A stretch of DNA of 64,000 nt. Source: Litoribrevibacter albus (GTDB lineage Bacteria; Pseudomonadota; Gammaproteobacteria; Pseudomonadales; Litoribrevibacteraceae). Positions 44,849 to 54,543 of this stretch are shown here, in pieces. The notes under the pieces are model-generated. The model searched no databases, was not told where the DNA came from, and saw only the letters and a list, made by a program, of their open reading frames with translations. Each line of letters begins with the position of its first letter. Positions within the stretch are counted from its first letter, which is position 1. Where the stretch lies: assembly GCF_030159995.1 (NCBI RefSeq), contig NZ_BSNM01000006.1, positions 124,001 through 188,000 on the forward strand, in the 5' to 3' direction. The position numbers and the translations under genes were made by a program.

Positions 44849-46684
44849 TTAAAGATTAGGCCAAAGAGAGTCAAAGTCGTCTCCTAAGGAAGAAGAAGGC
44901 TTTTCAGTTTTGGATTTTTCTGTAATGTTTATGTTTGAGCTTGCTGATTTTAACTGAAACTGGTTAAAACTCGCAGTGGCTGTAAGTCTTTTATTTAATT
45001 GATATTGTGAAGTTTTTCCTGCCAGGTTTACCATCACTTTATTGCCGACTTTAAACGGAAGTCGTGGGGCAATGATTGACATGGGTTTACCTATTGCAGC
45101 CAACTCAGGCAACAATAGCGCATGTAAAAACTCAGACATCGTTCCACTTTTTTGTATCAATCTGATTGCACAAGGTGATGCTGAGGGGGCTAATAGTTCG
45201 ACGCCCATCATAGTGCCTTTTTGATTGATATGTCGGATCCAGCGCACAACTGCGATACTCCAACCTTGATGTTGGTTCTCTCTTAACGCAATGATCTCTC
45301 CTGATTGTGCCTTGAGTGGCACATCAGAACTCCAGCGTAAACAGTAGCCTCCAGGACTGGTATCCAGGGTGTCAATGATATGGATAGGCGCCTGGTGTTT
45401 TTTGATTCTTTCCCGTTCTTCATCGGCCAGCTGGTTTGGCATGAAGTTGATGCTGTCCATGGAGATGCCGTCCATGTTTGGCATGGCGCCACCACCTGCA
45501 TCGAAGGCGTTGGACCACGCATCGGTACCATTACCGACATTCGAACGTCCAACTTTGGATTGAAGGAAGGGATTGTCGCTTCCTCCTAAGACCACGGTTT
45601 CGATGTCCTGGCCTAGTTGCTCATGTAGAGTGCGCTCGCCTGCAAGATGAAAGTGCACAGAGGCTAGACCGATCAGTAATTCCATCGACCCATGAGCTGG
45701 TGCGCGTGCAAATCCTCGCTCAGTCATTCGCCCCCAGGCAATGGTGAGGTGCTGAAGCAAGTTAGGGCCGATATCCTGAGGGATTTGAATGAAAAACTCG
45801 TCACTCTTTTCTGGTAAGTTGCTTTGCTGGTTTAGCAGATCAACTAAGTGCTGGGTTTCAATCCCTCGTTGTAAATCTTTACTGGCGCTGGTGGCTTTGA
45901 TGCGATAAATCGGTGGCGCATCATTGGTTAGTTGAGCCACAAACAGGGCATGTTTTTCTTCTGGAGAACAGACCTTTACATAATCAACCCAGTTTTCCAG
46001 AGCATCATAGGTCTTGGTTAATTCTTGTTGGCGAATCTGGTTCGGCTTTGCGGTACCTAATAAACATATTCGAAGATAGGCATCCGTGATTGTAGTGTGA
46101 TCACGCTTACAGTTCGGTTTGTCGATGACCCGGTAGTCCAGCAGGTTTCGATTTTCCGCGAGCATATAGAGTTGATGAATTTCAGACCAGGTATTTGCGG
46201 GAGTCGGTCGATACAGTTGATAAGCTCGAAGAATGGTTCTACCAAGATCAGAGATCGCTCTATGTGAGCAGAACGCCAATAATTTACGGTGTTTTTCGTT
46301 GTTCGATAACTCCAGCCCTTGAGCGATAGCAATTTTATAACCTGCGGCTAAATGCGCTTGAAGTGCCTGAGCAAGATTTGCAATCTTGAGTGGCTTTTCC
46401 GGCATGACCACGGGTTGTTGAAGATAGTGTTTGCCTAGGGCTCGACTGATGAAGTAAATCGCGGGCCTGAGTAGCTCAAGGAGTTGATAACGAACTTGTG
46501 GTGTCAGATGTAACCGGTTGAGTTCAATAATCGCATGGTATAGGCGCTTAGAGGTTTCTCCAATGTTGGTCATTGGCAATCCATCAACCCAAGCCTGTAG
46601 GCTTCGAACATTCGCATCGCAGAATGTCAGGCGGGTTAAATCCTGTTCAGGGATATTTAGCTTGATAGATTTCGGTGCACTCAT
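44849..46684 (-). CDS. PilZ-type c-di-GMP receptor, FimW-like, 611 aa
   Basis: The first 400 residues are helical with no known motif. The region about 455-560 has a PilZ-like pattern (IIDTLDTSPGGYCLRW, with the D-x-S-x-x-G turn, and GMMGVELLAP-type strand). The RxxxR part of the PilZ motif is not clear upstream (only ERERIKKH), so binding strength is uncertain. It lies directly upstream of fimX on the same strand. In P. aeruginosa the gene beside fimX (PA4958) encodes FimW, a c-di-GMP effector needed for surface attachment. The call is by position and partial motif. Confidence 0.65.
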   Translation of the reverse strand: MSAPKSIKLNIPEQDLTRLTFCDANVRSLQAWVDGLPMTNIGETSKRLYHAIIELNRLHLTPQVRYQLLELLRPAIYFISRALGKHYLQQPVVMPEKPLKIANLAQALQAHLAAGYKIAIAQGLELSNNEKHRKLLAFCSHRAISDLGRTILRAYQLYRPTPANTWSEIHQLYMLAENRNLLDYRVIDKPNCKRDHTTITDAYLRICLLGTAKPNQIRQQELTKTYDALENWVDYVKVCSPEEKHALFVAQLTNDAPPIYRIKATSASKDLQRGIETQHLVDLLNQQSNLPEKSDEFFIQIPQDIGPNLLQHLTIAWGRMTERGFARAPAHGSMELLIGLASVHFHLAGERTLHEQLGQDIETVVLGGSDNPFLQSKVGRSNVGNGTDAWSNAFDAGGGAMPNMDGISMDSINFMPNQLADEERERIKKHQAPIHIIDTLDTSPGGYCLRWSSDVPLKAQSGEIIALRENQHQGWSIAVVRWIRHINQKGTMMGVELLAPSASPCAIRLIQKSGTMSEFLHALLLPELAAIGKPMSIIAPRLPFKVGNKVMVNLAGKTSQYQLNKRLTATASFNQFQLKSASSNINITEKSKTEKPSSSLGDDFDSLWPNL

Positions 46685-46896
46685 GCCTAAGAACCAAGTA
46701 TTCGCTCAACTGGAAACCTAAGTATAGTTTTATAATTTACCTTGGCTTAAATATTTCAAAGTAAATGCAGAAAAATACTTAAATTCGTGCCAAGTTGCTC
46801 GAATCTCTGTGAATTATTGTTATTAGTAGCTTCCGATAATACCCTAAGAGCTAGGAATATCAACTAGTTAAACGACTTTGCTGAGGCTTCTGGGAA

Positions 46897-47904
46897 CTAC
46901 TTTATTGGCTTCTTATAGGGAACATCGGGCAGTTCTCGAACCAACTTAGGTACAAGATACCCTGAAGTACGCTTCATCAGTGCTTGGTAGAGTTCCCGTG
47001 CCTCTTCTTCTGAAACCTCAAAGTGCTGGCTGCCTTGTACTTTATCCAACAGATTTAAGTAATAGGGAAGTATTCCAGCGTTGAACAGTTTCTTGCTCAG
47101 TGCCAGCAAGGTATCCGCATCATCATTAATCCCTTTAAGGAGCACGGCCTGATTCAGAAGGATGCTGGATGTGCTCTTTAATCGAGCAACGGCGTCTTTA
47201 AGCTCATCATTGATTTCATTCGGGTGGTTGATGTGCAACACAAAGGTGATGGGCAGGCGGCTCTGGTTGACCCAGTCCAGCAAGGCATCGTTAATTCTGG
47301 ATGGAATCACCACGGGCAAGCGGGTGTGTACTCTCAAGCGTTCAAGGTGCGGAATGTTATTCAACCGCGTAATGAGTTTTGCTAGCTGTTGGTCATTGTT
47401 GGCTAATGGGTCGCCGCCACTCAGGATTACTTCGTCTACTTCGGGGTGTGCATGGAGGTAATGCTCGATGTCAGACAGTTGCTGGGAGCTCAAGCGGTTC
47501 TCTTGATAGGGAAAATGGCGTCTGAAGCAGTATCTACAATTGATCGCACAGGTTTGAGCGCCAATCAACAGTACTCGGTTGTGGTATTTGTGGATAAGTC
47601 CGGGAACGGGGTTAGCATTCCTTTCTTCGAGAGGGTCTTGTGAATACTCGGGACTCAGTGTTTCTTCTTCGGTGATGGGTAAAACTTGCAACAAAAGTGG
47701 GTCATTAGCGACACCTTTCTGCATTCTATCTACGAAGGATTGTGGCACTCTTAACGGAAATTGACGATTTGCTGCGTCACTGAGGTTTAATTTCGCCGGA
47801 TCTAACTCTAGAATATGCAGCAATTGATGAACAGACTCGATCGCATTGGATAATTCGTGTTTCCATTGAGGACGAGGGTCAAATTCCGATTGGATCAGTT
47901 TCAT
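46897..47904 (-). CDS. epmB: EF-P (R)-beta-lysine 2,3-aminomutase
   Basis: From ATG 47904 the protein is 335 aa (a TTG-started frame to 47922 exists but lies before the homology). It is a radical SAM enzyme with CAINCRYC (Cys-x3-Cys-x2-Cys), a PLP lysine region and [16 protein letters not shown]. It converts (S)-alpha-lysine to (R)-beta-lysine for EF-P modification. It diverges from efp with only 36 bp between start codons. Confidence 0.93.
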   Translation of the reverse strand: MKLIQSEFDPRPQWKHELSNAIESVHQLLHILELDPAKLNLSDAANRQFPLRVPQSFVDRMQKGVANDPLLLQVLPITEEETLSPEYSQDPLEERNANPVPGLIHKYHNRVLLIGAQTCAINCRYCFRRHFPYQENRLSSQQLSDIEHYLHAHPEVDEVILSGGDPLANNDQQLAKLITRLNNIPHLERLRVHTRLPVVIPSRINDALLDWVNQSRLPITFVLHINHPNEINDELKDAVARLKSTSSILLNQAVLLKGINDDADTLLALSKKLFNAGILPYYLNLLDKVQGSQHFEVSEEEARELYQALMKRTSGYLVPKLVRELPDVPYKKPIK

Positions 47905-47940
47905 TGTTACAACCAAATACAATTAAAAGAGCGAGTAAGT

Positions 47941-48507
47941 ATGGCGTCTTATTCTACCAATGATTTTCGTTCGGGTCTTAAAGTAATGTTGGATGGCGAT
48001 CCATGTGCTGTCCTTGACAACGAATACGTAAAGCCGGGTAAAGGTCAGGCTTTCAACCGAGTTAAGCTTCGTAACCTAAAAACTGGTCGCGTATGGGAAC
48101 GTACCTTTAAATCAGGTGAGTCTCTGGAAGCTGCGGATGTAATGGATATCGATATGGAATATCTGTACACCGACGGTGAGTTCTGGCACTTCATGTTGAC
48201 CGATGGTTCCTTTGAGCAGCATGCCGCTGACGAAAAAGCCGTAGGTGAAACCATCAAATGGTTAAAAGAGCAGGACATCTACACGGTGACTTTGTACAAC
48301 GGTGAGCCATTGAACGTGTCGCCACCAAACTTTGTTGAGCTTGAAGTGACTGAAACTGATCCTGGTTTGAAGGGTAATACCGCTGAAGGTGGTAGCAAGC
48401 CTGCGACCCTGACCACCGGTGCCGTGGTTAAAGTCCCGCTATTTGTAAATATTGGCGATAAGCTAAAAGTTGATACTCGAACTGGCGAATACGTTTCACG
48501 TGCATAG
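47941..48507 (+). CDS. efp: Elongation factor P
   Basis: From ATG 47941 the protein is 188 aa, the family length. The lysylation site is in VKPGKGQAF (Lys34 of the E. coli protein). The KOW-like N-domain and two OB domains follow, ending with [21 protein letters not shown] relieves ribosome stalling at polyproline. The frame open to 47857 would overlap epmB and is not used. A terminator follows. Confidence 0.97.
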   Translation: MASYSTNDFRSGLKVMLDGDPCAVLDNEYVKPGKGQAFNRVKLRNLKTGRVWERTFKSGESLEAADVMDIDMEYLYTDGEFWHFMLTDGSFEQHAADEKAVGETIKWLKEQDIYTVTLYNGEPLNVSPPNFVELEVTETDPGLKGNTAEGGSKPATLTTGAVVKVPLFVNIGDKLKVDTRTGEYVSRA

Positions 48508-48547
48508 TTTGGGGTTATGAGATGTAGTTTTACATCTTGATCCAGAG

Positions 48548-48571
48548 AAGGCGGCTTAGGCCGCCTTTTTT
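48548..48571 (+). terminator. Rho-independent terminator of efp
   Basis: AAGGCGGC (48548-48555) pairs with GCCGCCTT (48560-48567) over a 4-nt loop, then a T run. It lies upstream of the epmA start, so the frame that extends over it is not translated from there. Confidence 0.8.
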
Positions 48572-48602
48572 GTTTCTACAGGATGAAAGTTTGGAACAAA
48601 CA

Positions 48603-49568
48603 ATGGTCGAAAATACATGGCAGGCGAGCGCCTCTTGGGAGGGGTTGCAGCAAAGAGCGAAAACCTTATCTGAAATTCGGCAGTTTTTTGCTGACAGAAA
48701 TGTGTTGGAGGTTGATACCCCAGTTTTGATGCGGGGTGCGACGACAGATTTGTACTTGGACTCAATTTCTGCCGAAGTTGATGTTATGGGGCAGCGTGAG
48801 ACTTTATATTTTCAAACGTCTCCCGAATTTGCTTTGAAGCGTTTACTGGCTACGCACCGCAAAAGCATCTATCAAATTGCCAAAGCATTTCGAAACGGTG
48901 AGGCGGGTTCTCGTCATAATCCTGAATTTACCATGCTGGAATGGTATCGGCCGGGGTTCACTCTTCAGCAATTAATGGATGAAGTGGCGGCACTTGTGGG
49001 CCCATTGTTGTCTGTTGAGGCGGTGAGTTTTCACTCTTATCGAACACTCTTTCAACAGTATTTGGGGCTAGATCCGTTCACTTCATCTCTGGAACAGCTT
49101 CGGCAGTGTTGTAAGCAACAAACCGGTTGCGATATGGATAGAGAGTCTCTTGAGTCCTGCCTGGATCTTTTGATGAGCCATGCTATTGAACCTTCCCTTG
49201 GACAAGGTGAATTAACCTTTGTCTATGACTTCCCTGCTGGGCAAGCGGCGCTGTCTAAAGTGGCTGAAGTGGATGGAGTTCTGGTGGCGAAACGTTTTGA
49301 GTTGTATGTTTCTGGTGCTGAAATAGCCAACGGCTACGATGAGTTGTTGGACGCCGATGAGCAGCAACAACGCTTTGAGTCTGATAATGTCAAACGGGCG
49401 GTGTATGGAAAGCCTGAATTACCGTGGGATCGAAAACTGGTGGCTGCTTTAGCTGCAGGATTGCCAGCATGTTGCGGTGTGGCGCTGGGAATCGAGCGGT
49501 TATTGATGGTGCGATACGGTTATAAGAACATTGCGGATGTTCTTGCGTTCCCGTATGACAGAAGTTGA
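48603..49568 (+). CDS. epmA: EF-P lysine ligase (GenX/PoxA)
   Basis: From ATG 48603 the protein is 321 aa, close to E. coli EpmA (325 aa). It is a class II lysyl-tRNA synthetase paralogue without an anticodon domain: VLEVDTPVLMRGATTDLYLD, TSPEFALKRLLA, RNGEAGSRHNPEFTMLEWY and the final GVALGIERLLMVRYG (motif 3). It attaches beta-lysine to EF-P Lys34. With epmB and efp, the set is complete except for the optional hydroxylase epmC, which is not seen here. Confidence 0.93.
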   Translation: MVENTWQASASWEGLQQRAKTLSEIRQFFADRNVLEVDTPVLMRGATTDLYLDSISAEVDVMGQRETLYFQTSPEFALKRLLATHRKSIYQIAKAFRNGEAGSRHNPEFTMLEWYRPGFTLQQLMDEVAALVGPLLSVEAVSFHSYRTLFQQYLGLDPFTSSLEQLRQCCKQQTGCDMDRESLESCLDLLMSHAIEPSLGQGELTFVYDFPAGQAALSKVAEVDGVLVAKRFELYVSGAEIANGYDELLDADEQQQRFESDNVKRAVYGKPELPWDRKLVAALAAGLPACCGVALGIERLLMVRYGYKNIADVLAFPYDRS

Positions 49569-49580
49569 TGCTTCTTGTGA

Positions 49581-49607
49581 TTGATGCCTCTGGGGTTGAG
49601 GCATCAA
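49581..49607. terminator. Hairpin between convergent epmA and psd
   Basis: TTGATGCCTC (49581-49590) pairs perfectly with GAGGCATCAA (49598-49607). There is no T run after it on either strand, so termination may be weak. Confidence 0.5.
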
Positions 49608-49646
49608 ACGGAATGAAGAAGGAAATCCTTCATTGTCGCGAGTGGG

Positions 49647-50504
49647 TTAGCTGTAATCAGCGATTAATTGCCCCATTCGGGTGGTAGACCCTTCTTTCAA
49701 TGAGGCTTCCCATTCAATACTGTCTTTCGGAAAACACAGAATAACGGTAGACCCTAGCTTGAATCGGCCCAGCTCATCACCTTTGTTCAGGTGAATCGCC
49801 TTCTCGCCTTCACTTGGGTAGGTCCAGGTTGTTAGCTTCCCTCTAGGAGGCGTAACCAAGCCGGCCCACACAGTTTCAATGCTGGCTACGATCATAGCGC
49901 CCACCATAACTACCGCCATAGGGCCAAATTCAGTATCAAAAATGCAGGAAACTCGTTCATTTCGGGCGAACAGGTTATCCACATTGTTTACCGTTGCAGG
50001 GTTTACCGAGAAAAGCTTGCCTGGAATATACGTCATGGAGCGTAATGTGCCGGTAAATGGCATGTGAACGCGATGGTAATCTTTGGGTGACAGGTAAATA
50101 GTTGAGAATTTCCCCTGTTGGAATTCATCCTCTAAGGACGAATCGCCACCCAAAAGCTCTTTCAGTCCAAAGTCATGGCCTTTCGCTTGAAAGATACGGC
50201 CAGACTGGATGTCGCCTAATTGACTGACAGCGCCATCGGCTGGACATGCTACAGTTTTTTCACCTTCTGCAATGGTGCGTGCTCCTGGCTTAAGAGCGCG
50301 AGTGAAAAAATCGTTAAAGCTGGCGTAGCTGGCAGGATCAGGGTTCGCCGCTTCCGACATATCAATACCATATTGCTTGATAAAGGTATTAATAAAAGGC
50401 GTTTTGATTGTGCTTGCCTGAGATTCTGCAACCAATCGTGTTAAACGAGAGAGTGCGTGTTGAGGCATAAAGTGTTGGGAAAGCGCAAATAAACGGTCTT
50501 TCAT
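49647..50504 (-). CDS. psd: Phosphatidylserine decarboxylase proenzyme
   Basis: From ATG 50504 the protein is 285 aa (a GTG at 50516 adds four residues). It makes phosphatidylethanolamine at the inner membrane. The self-cleavage site LGST is present (GRFKLGSTVILCF), as are the DGAVSQLGDI and the DYHRVHMPF segments with the catalytic His. It lies 147 bp after the rhodanese gene, as in Pseudomonas (rhdA-psd). Confidence 0.95.
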   Translation of the reverse strand: MKDRLFALSQHFMPQHALSRLTRLVAESQASTIKTPFINTFIKQYGIDMSEAANPDPASYASFNDFFTRALKPGARTIAEGEKTVACPADGAVSQLGDIQSGRIFQAKGHDFGLKELLGGDSSLEDEFQQGKFSTIYLSPKDYHRVHMPFTGTLRSMTYIPGKLFSVNPATVNNVDNLFARNERVSCIFDTEFGPMAVVMVGAMIVASIETVWAGLVTPPRGKLTTWTYPSEGEKAIHLNKGDELGRFKLGSTVILCFPKDSIEWEASLKEGSTTRMGQLIADYS

Positions 50505-50570
50505 GTTGGGTATCACTTACTCATTAATGTGCTGTGCTTCAGGAGTTTGACCTAAGGCTATGACTGAATC

Positions 50571-50599
50571 ATGACTGCTTCGAAAATCAAGGCAGTCAT
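50571..50599. other. Hairpin between the rhodanese gene and psd
   Basis: ATGACTGC (50571-50578) pairs with GCAGTCAT (50592-50599) over a 13-nt loop in the 134-bp space between psd and the rhodanese gene. There is no T run, so its role is open. Confidence 0.3.
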
Positions 50600-50650
50600 T
50601 CATGGTTCAATAAGGCGTATAAACCCTAAATTATCGATGTCTTGTTGGGT

Positions 50651-51529
50651 TTATGCAGGCTCAATCGGGGTGTCCGGATCATTGCCCCATTCCGACCAGG
50701 AGCCATCATACGCTTTATTGTTCTGGTAACCTAATGCTTTTGCCACAAGGTAAGTCAGCCCTGATCGACGATGGGTTTGACAGTGGGAAACAATGGTTTT
50801 GTCTTTGGTTAGTCCCTTTTTGTTCAGAAGTTTTTCTAATTCTGGAAGAGGGAGTAGTTTGTTGTTATCGCTCTTATTTAGAGTGTCTGTCCATTCAAGA
50901 TGGGTGGCATTAGGAATGTGTCCGCCACGAGCAGCGAGGACTTTAGTGCCGTTGTGTTCATCCTGTGAGCGGGCATCCCAGATGGCCCAGCTGTTTGGAA
51001 TATTATCCAGCTCAGACAGAATTTCTTCTTTAGTCGCGCGGCAGTCAGGATTGACTAATTCAGCAGTGTAATTTGATGGGGTAGTGTCTGGTGTGTCATT
51101 GCTCAGATCAAATTTTTCGGCCATCCATGCATCACGGCCACCGTTTAGGAAAGAGCTGTTAGGGTGGCCCAATAAATCCAATGTCCAGATAAAACGACCA
51201 GCCCAAGGTCCGCCTTCATGATCGTACACAACGACATGACTCTCGTCTGTCAGACCAATGTCTGACATCAGTTGAGAAAGTTGCTCGAGGCTTGGCAGTC
51301 GTCCGGGAGCTGGTGGTTGAGCGCAGGTTAAGCGCTTGTGATCAATGTACACGGCGCCGGGAATATGCCCTAGGTCGTATAGCTCCTGAGTGGAAAGGTC
51401 AACAATGATGAGCTTGCTTGCAAGCGCTGGTGTTTGTATCGCTTCATTTAAATCCTTGGGATCAAGGATAAGGGGTAATAACGGTTGTGCGTCGGCCACA
51501 GTACTTAGTCCATGTGTTCGTTGATGCAA
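50651..51529 (-). CDS. rhdA: Thiosulfate sulfurtransferase (rhodanese, RhdA-like)
   Basis: This 292-aa protein has two rhodanese domains. The second bears the active-site loop HCQTHRRSG, close to the CQTHHRSG of Azotobacter RhdA, with Cys near residue 245. The first domain (VVVYDHEGGPWAGRF) is inactive, with Asp-His in place of the Cys. It moves sulfane sulfur to acceptors such as cyanide or protein partners. No signal peptide is clear. It is upstream of psd as in Pseudomonas. Confidence 0.88.
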   Translation of the reverse strand: MHQRTHGLSTVADAQPLLPLILDPKDLNEAIQTPALASKLIIVDLSTQELYDLGHIPGAVYIDHKRLTCAQPPAPGRLPSLEQLSQLMSDIGLTDESHVVVYDHEGGPWAGRFIWTLDLLGHPNSSFLNGGRDAWMAEKFDLSNDTPDTTPSNYTAELVNPDCRATKEEILSELDNIPNSWAIWDARSQDEHNGTKVLAARGGHIPNATHLEWTDTLNKSDNNKLLPLPELEKLLNKKGLTKDKTIVSHCQTHRRSGLTYLVAKALGYQNNKAYDGSWSEWGNDPDTPIEPA

Positions 51530-51604
51530 GATATTTGATCTTTATTCTAACGAAAAACGGATCTGAGGAAAGGGGTTGTCATGGCTATTCGTTGCAGATG
51601 GCGA

Positions 51605-53347
51605 CTAGGTCGGAATTTGCTGGCTTTTTTTAAGCGTCGCTTTCCGGTCTGAAAAGTGCTCAACACAATGCCCTAACGCACGGCATAAGACCTTGAAGTA
51701 TTTGTAGTCTTCTTCTGTGAGATTTGCCCCTCGTGCACCGCTATCGGCATAGACAATCGCAACAGGCTTGTTCTTAGCGAAAATGGATTGAACAAAGAAA
51801 TGATGAGACTGGGATGCATTGACCAGTGCACCTGGGATCATAGCTCGCATTTTGGGGAAGTTGGTTTGATTGATCCAGGCTCCCAGCGGTTTTTGGGCCA
51901 GTTTTTGGAATAAGCCCGGTTTCGTCAGATCAATAACCAAGTCCGCCAGTTTAGGGGTATCCATCATACCAGCGGTATAGTAAGTGACCAACTTAGTGCC
52001 GGAACTGTTAATAAGTGAGGCCGATGCCCGATCCAAGCTGAGTCCGTATTTTATGCATTGAACAGCCGCGTTCATTAGTTCATGGACATCCTGAAAGCGT
52101 TCAGGGTGTTTCAGCATGTTGTTGGTCAACTCGCTGAACATCTCAAGATTTCGTTTGTCCTTGATTTTAGCTACGTTGTTACTGGCCAAACCTAGAGCTG
52201 GGTTGGATTTCTCTTTTCTCGGGCCTGCCTGTTTTGGAATGAAGTCCACATCACCCGCCATGCTTTGTTTCGATTGGCCGCTTGCATCTGCTTCGGCTCG
52301 AGCAGTCGTTGAGCGCTTAGGGCGTGGTTTGTCCGGGATTTCATCTTGAGCCCAGCTTGGTTTGCTTACGCGGGTGATGTCTGACGGAATCTGAAGCAGA
52401 TGTTTTGCCGGCAGCAGAATGTATGGAATAGGGTGTTCTCGTGAAACCTGAATGGCTGCATCACGAATTCGCTCATAGGCGGTCTGATGATTGATCGCCA
52501 TATATGTGCCATAAATCGCAACCGCGCGATGGAAATTTCGACCATGCCAGTTTTTGTAACTTTCAAGTGCTAGCAGATTACCCAGAAAGGTAGGGAACAT
52601 CGGGCTGTTTAACAGAAACTTGGTTTCACGTTTGACGTTAGGGGTGACTCCTGCGGTTTCAGGGCAGGCTTGACTGATTTCTACGAGCTGTCGACGGGTT
52701 GGCTTTAACCCTTCCATCATGCTGGCTTTGGTGAATGTTGGTAGCTGCCAGAGATTGCCTAGGTATTGACTGATGTCCAGAATGGTACAACCCAGTACTT
52801 TTCTCTGAGCTTGCTCCATGGGCATACGTTCTTCAAAAGTAAGGTACTGAACAATACGCATTTCATGCGGGGCGGCTGACCACATAAGCCAGTAGCCGGT
52901 TCCTGCAAAGAGTGTTGACCAGTATAGGTTTTCTCTTGGAAGCAGCGGCTTATATTGTGCCATGGCATCTGCTTGAGCTGCAGCATGCAAACTGTTGCAC
53001 AGCGATTGTAAATATTCTCTGTGAGCGATGTTTCTCGGATTAAGCTTCAGTGTCGGAAGCTTTTTCATAATGGTCCGCACTTTATCCACACCTAACATAC
53101 TGATGGCGTGATCGGGCGAATGAATCTCTGTGTTGGGATTCTTATTTTGCTGATTGGCGAACTTAATTAAATATAAGCAGGCAATGGGGTCTCGATGAAT
53201 TAATGCCGCTAGCTTGCTAAAAGCAAGGTCCGCCTGTTTAAGCGCGGTAATTAATTGTGCGCTGGTATTGGGGAGCAGAGGAAGTGCTTGATCCTTTATC
53301 AGGTTGGCCCATTCTTCGGCATTGCTTGGACGTTTACTTATTTCCAT
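51605..53347 (-). CDS. HDOD-domain signalling protein, 580 aa
   Basis: Residues about 15-230 form an HDOD domain (ALIHRDPIACLYLIKFANQ, HAISMLGVDKVRTIMKKLP, NLYWSTLFAGTGYWLMW). The central 150 residues are Pro- and Lys-rich linker. The C-terminal 170 (MFSELTNNMLKHPERFQDVH, GLSLDRASASLIN, VAIVYADSGARGANLTEEDY) look like a GAF-type domain. HDOD proteins without catalytic residues act as signalling scaffolds, often for motility or c-di-GMP. It is divergent from motA, and a very good sigma-28 promoter lies upstream, so it is likely a late flagellar-class gene. Confidence 0.8.
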   Translation of the reverse strand: MEISKRPSNAEEWANLIKDQALPLLPNTSAQLITALKQADLAFSKLAALIHRDPIACLYLIKFANQQNKNPNTEIHSPDHAISMLGVDKVRTIMKKLPTLKLNPRNIAHREYLQSLCNSLHAAAQADAMAQYKPLLPRENLYWSTLFAGTGYWLMWSAAPHEMRIVQYLTFEERMPMEQAQRKVLGCTILDISQYLGNLWQLPTFTKASMMEGLKPTRRQLVEISQACPETAGVTPNVKRETKFLLNSPMFPTFLGNLLALESYKNWHGRNFHRAVAIYGTYMAINHQTAYERIRDAAIQVSREHPIPYILLPAKHLLQIPSDITRVSKPSWAQDEIPDKPRPKRSTTARAEADASGQSKQSMAGDVDFIPKQAGPRKEKSNPALGLASNNVAKIKDKRNLEMFSELTNNMLKHPERFQDVHELMNAAVQCIKYGLSLDRASASLINSSGTKLVTYYTAGMMDTPKLADLVIDLTKPGLFQKLAQKPLGAWINQTNFPKMRAMIPGALVNASQSHHFFVQSIFAKNKPVAIVYADSGARGANLTEEDYKYFKVLCRALGHCVEHFSDRKATLKKSQQIPT

Positions 53348-53378
53348 TGATTCATCGTGATCTGTTTAGTCTTGGTTA

Positions 53379-53405
53379 TTATCGGCTATATTTTTAAAAC
53401 CTTTT
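53379..53405 (-). promoter_or_regulatory. Sigma-28 (FliA)-type promoter of the HDOD gene
   Basis: On the minus strand AAAAGGTT (53405-53398) is followed after 11 nt by GCCGATAA (53386-53379). The consensus is TAAAGTTT-N11-GCCGATAA. The -10 matches 8 of 8 and the -35 matches 6 of 8. The start of transcription would be about 25 nt from the ATG at 53347. Confidence 0.7.
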
Positions 53406-53491
53406 GCTTTCTGACGAGAGAGGATCGCTAAAAAACTGTTGATTTACAATGATTCTACAGACGTGTTTTATAGTAGCTTATAAAATTTGTC

Positions 53492-53518
53492 TAAGATTTA
53501 TTAAATACTGGTCGATAT
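53492..53518 (+). promoter_or_regulatory. Sigma-28-like promoter of motAB
   Basis: TAAGATTT (53492-53499), then 11 nt, then GTCGATAT (53511-53518) matches the sigma-28 consensus at 12 of 16 positions with the right spacing. It lies about 115 bp before the motA ATG, within the divergent region. Confidence 0.5.
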
Positions 53519-53631
53519 AAAAAAAATCCAACAATATTTGAAAGTTGCATTCACAAACCAGTAAATTTAGTGAACAAAGCATTGCATGTTGGATGCGCAA
53601 TTAACGTGTTTTTTTGTTACATGGAGTTTCG

Positions 53632-54483
53632 ATGCTCGTACTACTAGGTTGGCTTGTTGTAATTTGCTCCATCGGTGGCGGTTTTATTCTTGCTGGCGGT
53701 GAGTTATATGCATTATGGCATCCGCATGAACTCTTGATTATTGGTGGTGGTGCAGCAGGCGCATTTGTGGTTGCGAATACCGGGCATACAGCCAGAACAG
53801 CGTTAATGTGGTTCGGGCGTTTGATGATGCCCTCAAAAGTGAATAAAAAATATTACATGGACATCTTGAGTTTGTTGTTTGACTTATTTGCCAAGAGTCG
53901 ACGTGAAGGCATGATGTCGATTGAAGCCGACTACGAAGAACCTACCAAAAGCGCTATTTTTTCTAAATACCCCTCTGTTCTGGTTAATCCGCAGATGACT
54001 ACCTTTATTTGTGATTATTTGCGACTGGTTACCTCGGGCAATATGGCGTCTCACGAGTTAGATAATTTAATGGATCTTGAAATGGATACCTTGCGCCATG
54101 AACAGGAAGCCCCAGCCATCGGGTTGGCTCGAGTCGCTGATGCCTTGCCTGGATTTGGTATCGTGGCTGCGGTTATGGGGATTGTTTTGAGTATGGCTGC
54201 GATTGCTGAACCGCCCGAAGTATTGGGTGGAAAAGTGGCGGCGGCTCTGGTGGGTACCTTTACTGGTATCTTATTGGCCTATGGCATCATCGGGCCGGCT
54301 AGTAACGCCATTGAAAACCGTGTTCATCAGGAGATGGATGTGTTCCAGTGCATTAAAGCGTGTATTGTCGCTTCACAAAATGGTATGCCGCCTCAGCTGG
54401 CCGTTGAATTCGGCCGGAAAACCATTCCTACCTATTACCGTCCAACTTTCGCTGAGTTAGATAAGCGAGTAAGAAACCGTTAG
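53632..54483 (+). CDS. motA: Flagellar motor stator protein MotA
   Basis: From ATG 53632 (GGAG seven nt before it) the protein is 283 aa. It has four membrane helices and the cytoplasmic loop with LRHEQEAPAIGLARVADALP, then PGFGIVAAVMGIVLSM, the MotA signature. It forms the proton channel with MotB. A TTG six codons earlier is in frame but is not needed. Confidence 0.95.
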   Translation: MLVLLGWLVVICSIGGGFILAGGELYALWHPHELLIIGGGAAGAFVVANTGHTARTALMWFGRLMMPSKVNKKYYMDILSLLFDLFAKSRREGMMSIEADYEEPTKSAIFSKYPSVLVNPQMTTFICDYLRLVTSGNMASHELDNLMDLEMDTLRHEQEAPAIGLARVADALPGFGIVAAVMGIVLSMAAIAEPPEVLGGKVAAALVGTFTGILLAYGIIGPASNAIENRVHQEMDVFQCIKACIVASQNGMPPQLAVEFGRKTIPTYYRPTFAELDKRVRNR

Positions 54484-54543
54484 TAATCTTGAGCGTGCTT
54501 ATGATGTTGCACGCTTTTTCGAATCTGTTGCAAAGGTGCCAGA

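Noticed and set aside
48537-48602. Extended start of EpmA
   Set aside because: The extension runs through the efp terminator and has no homology.
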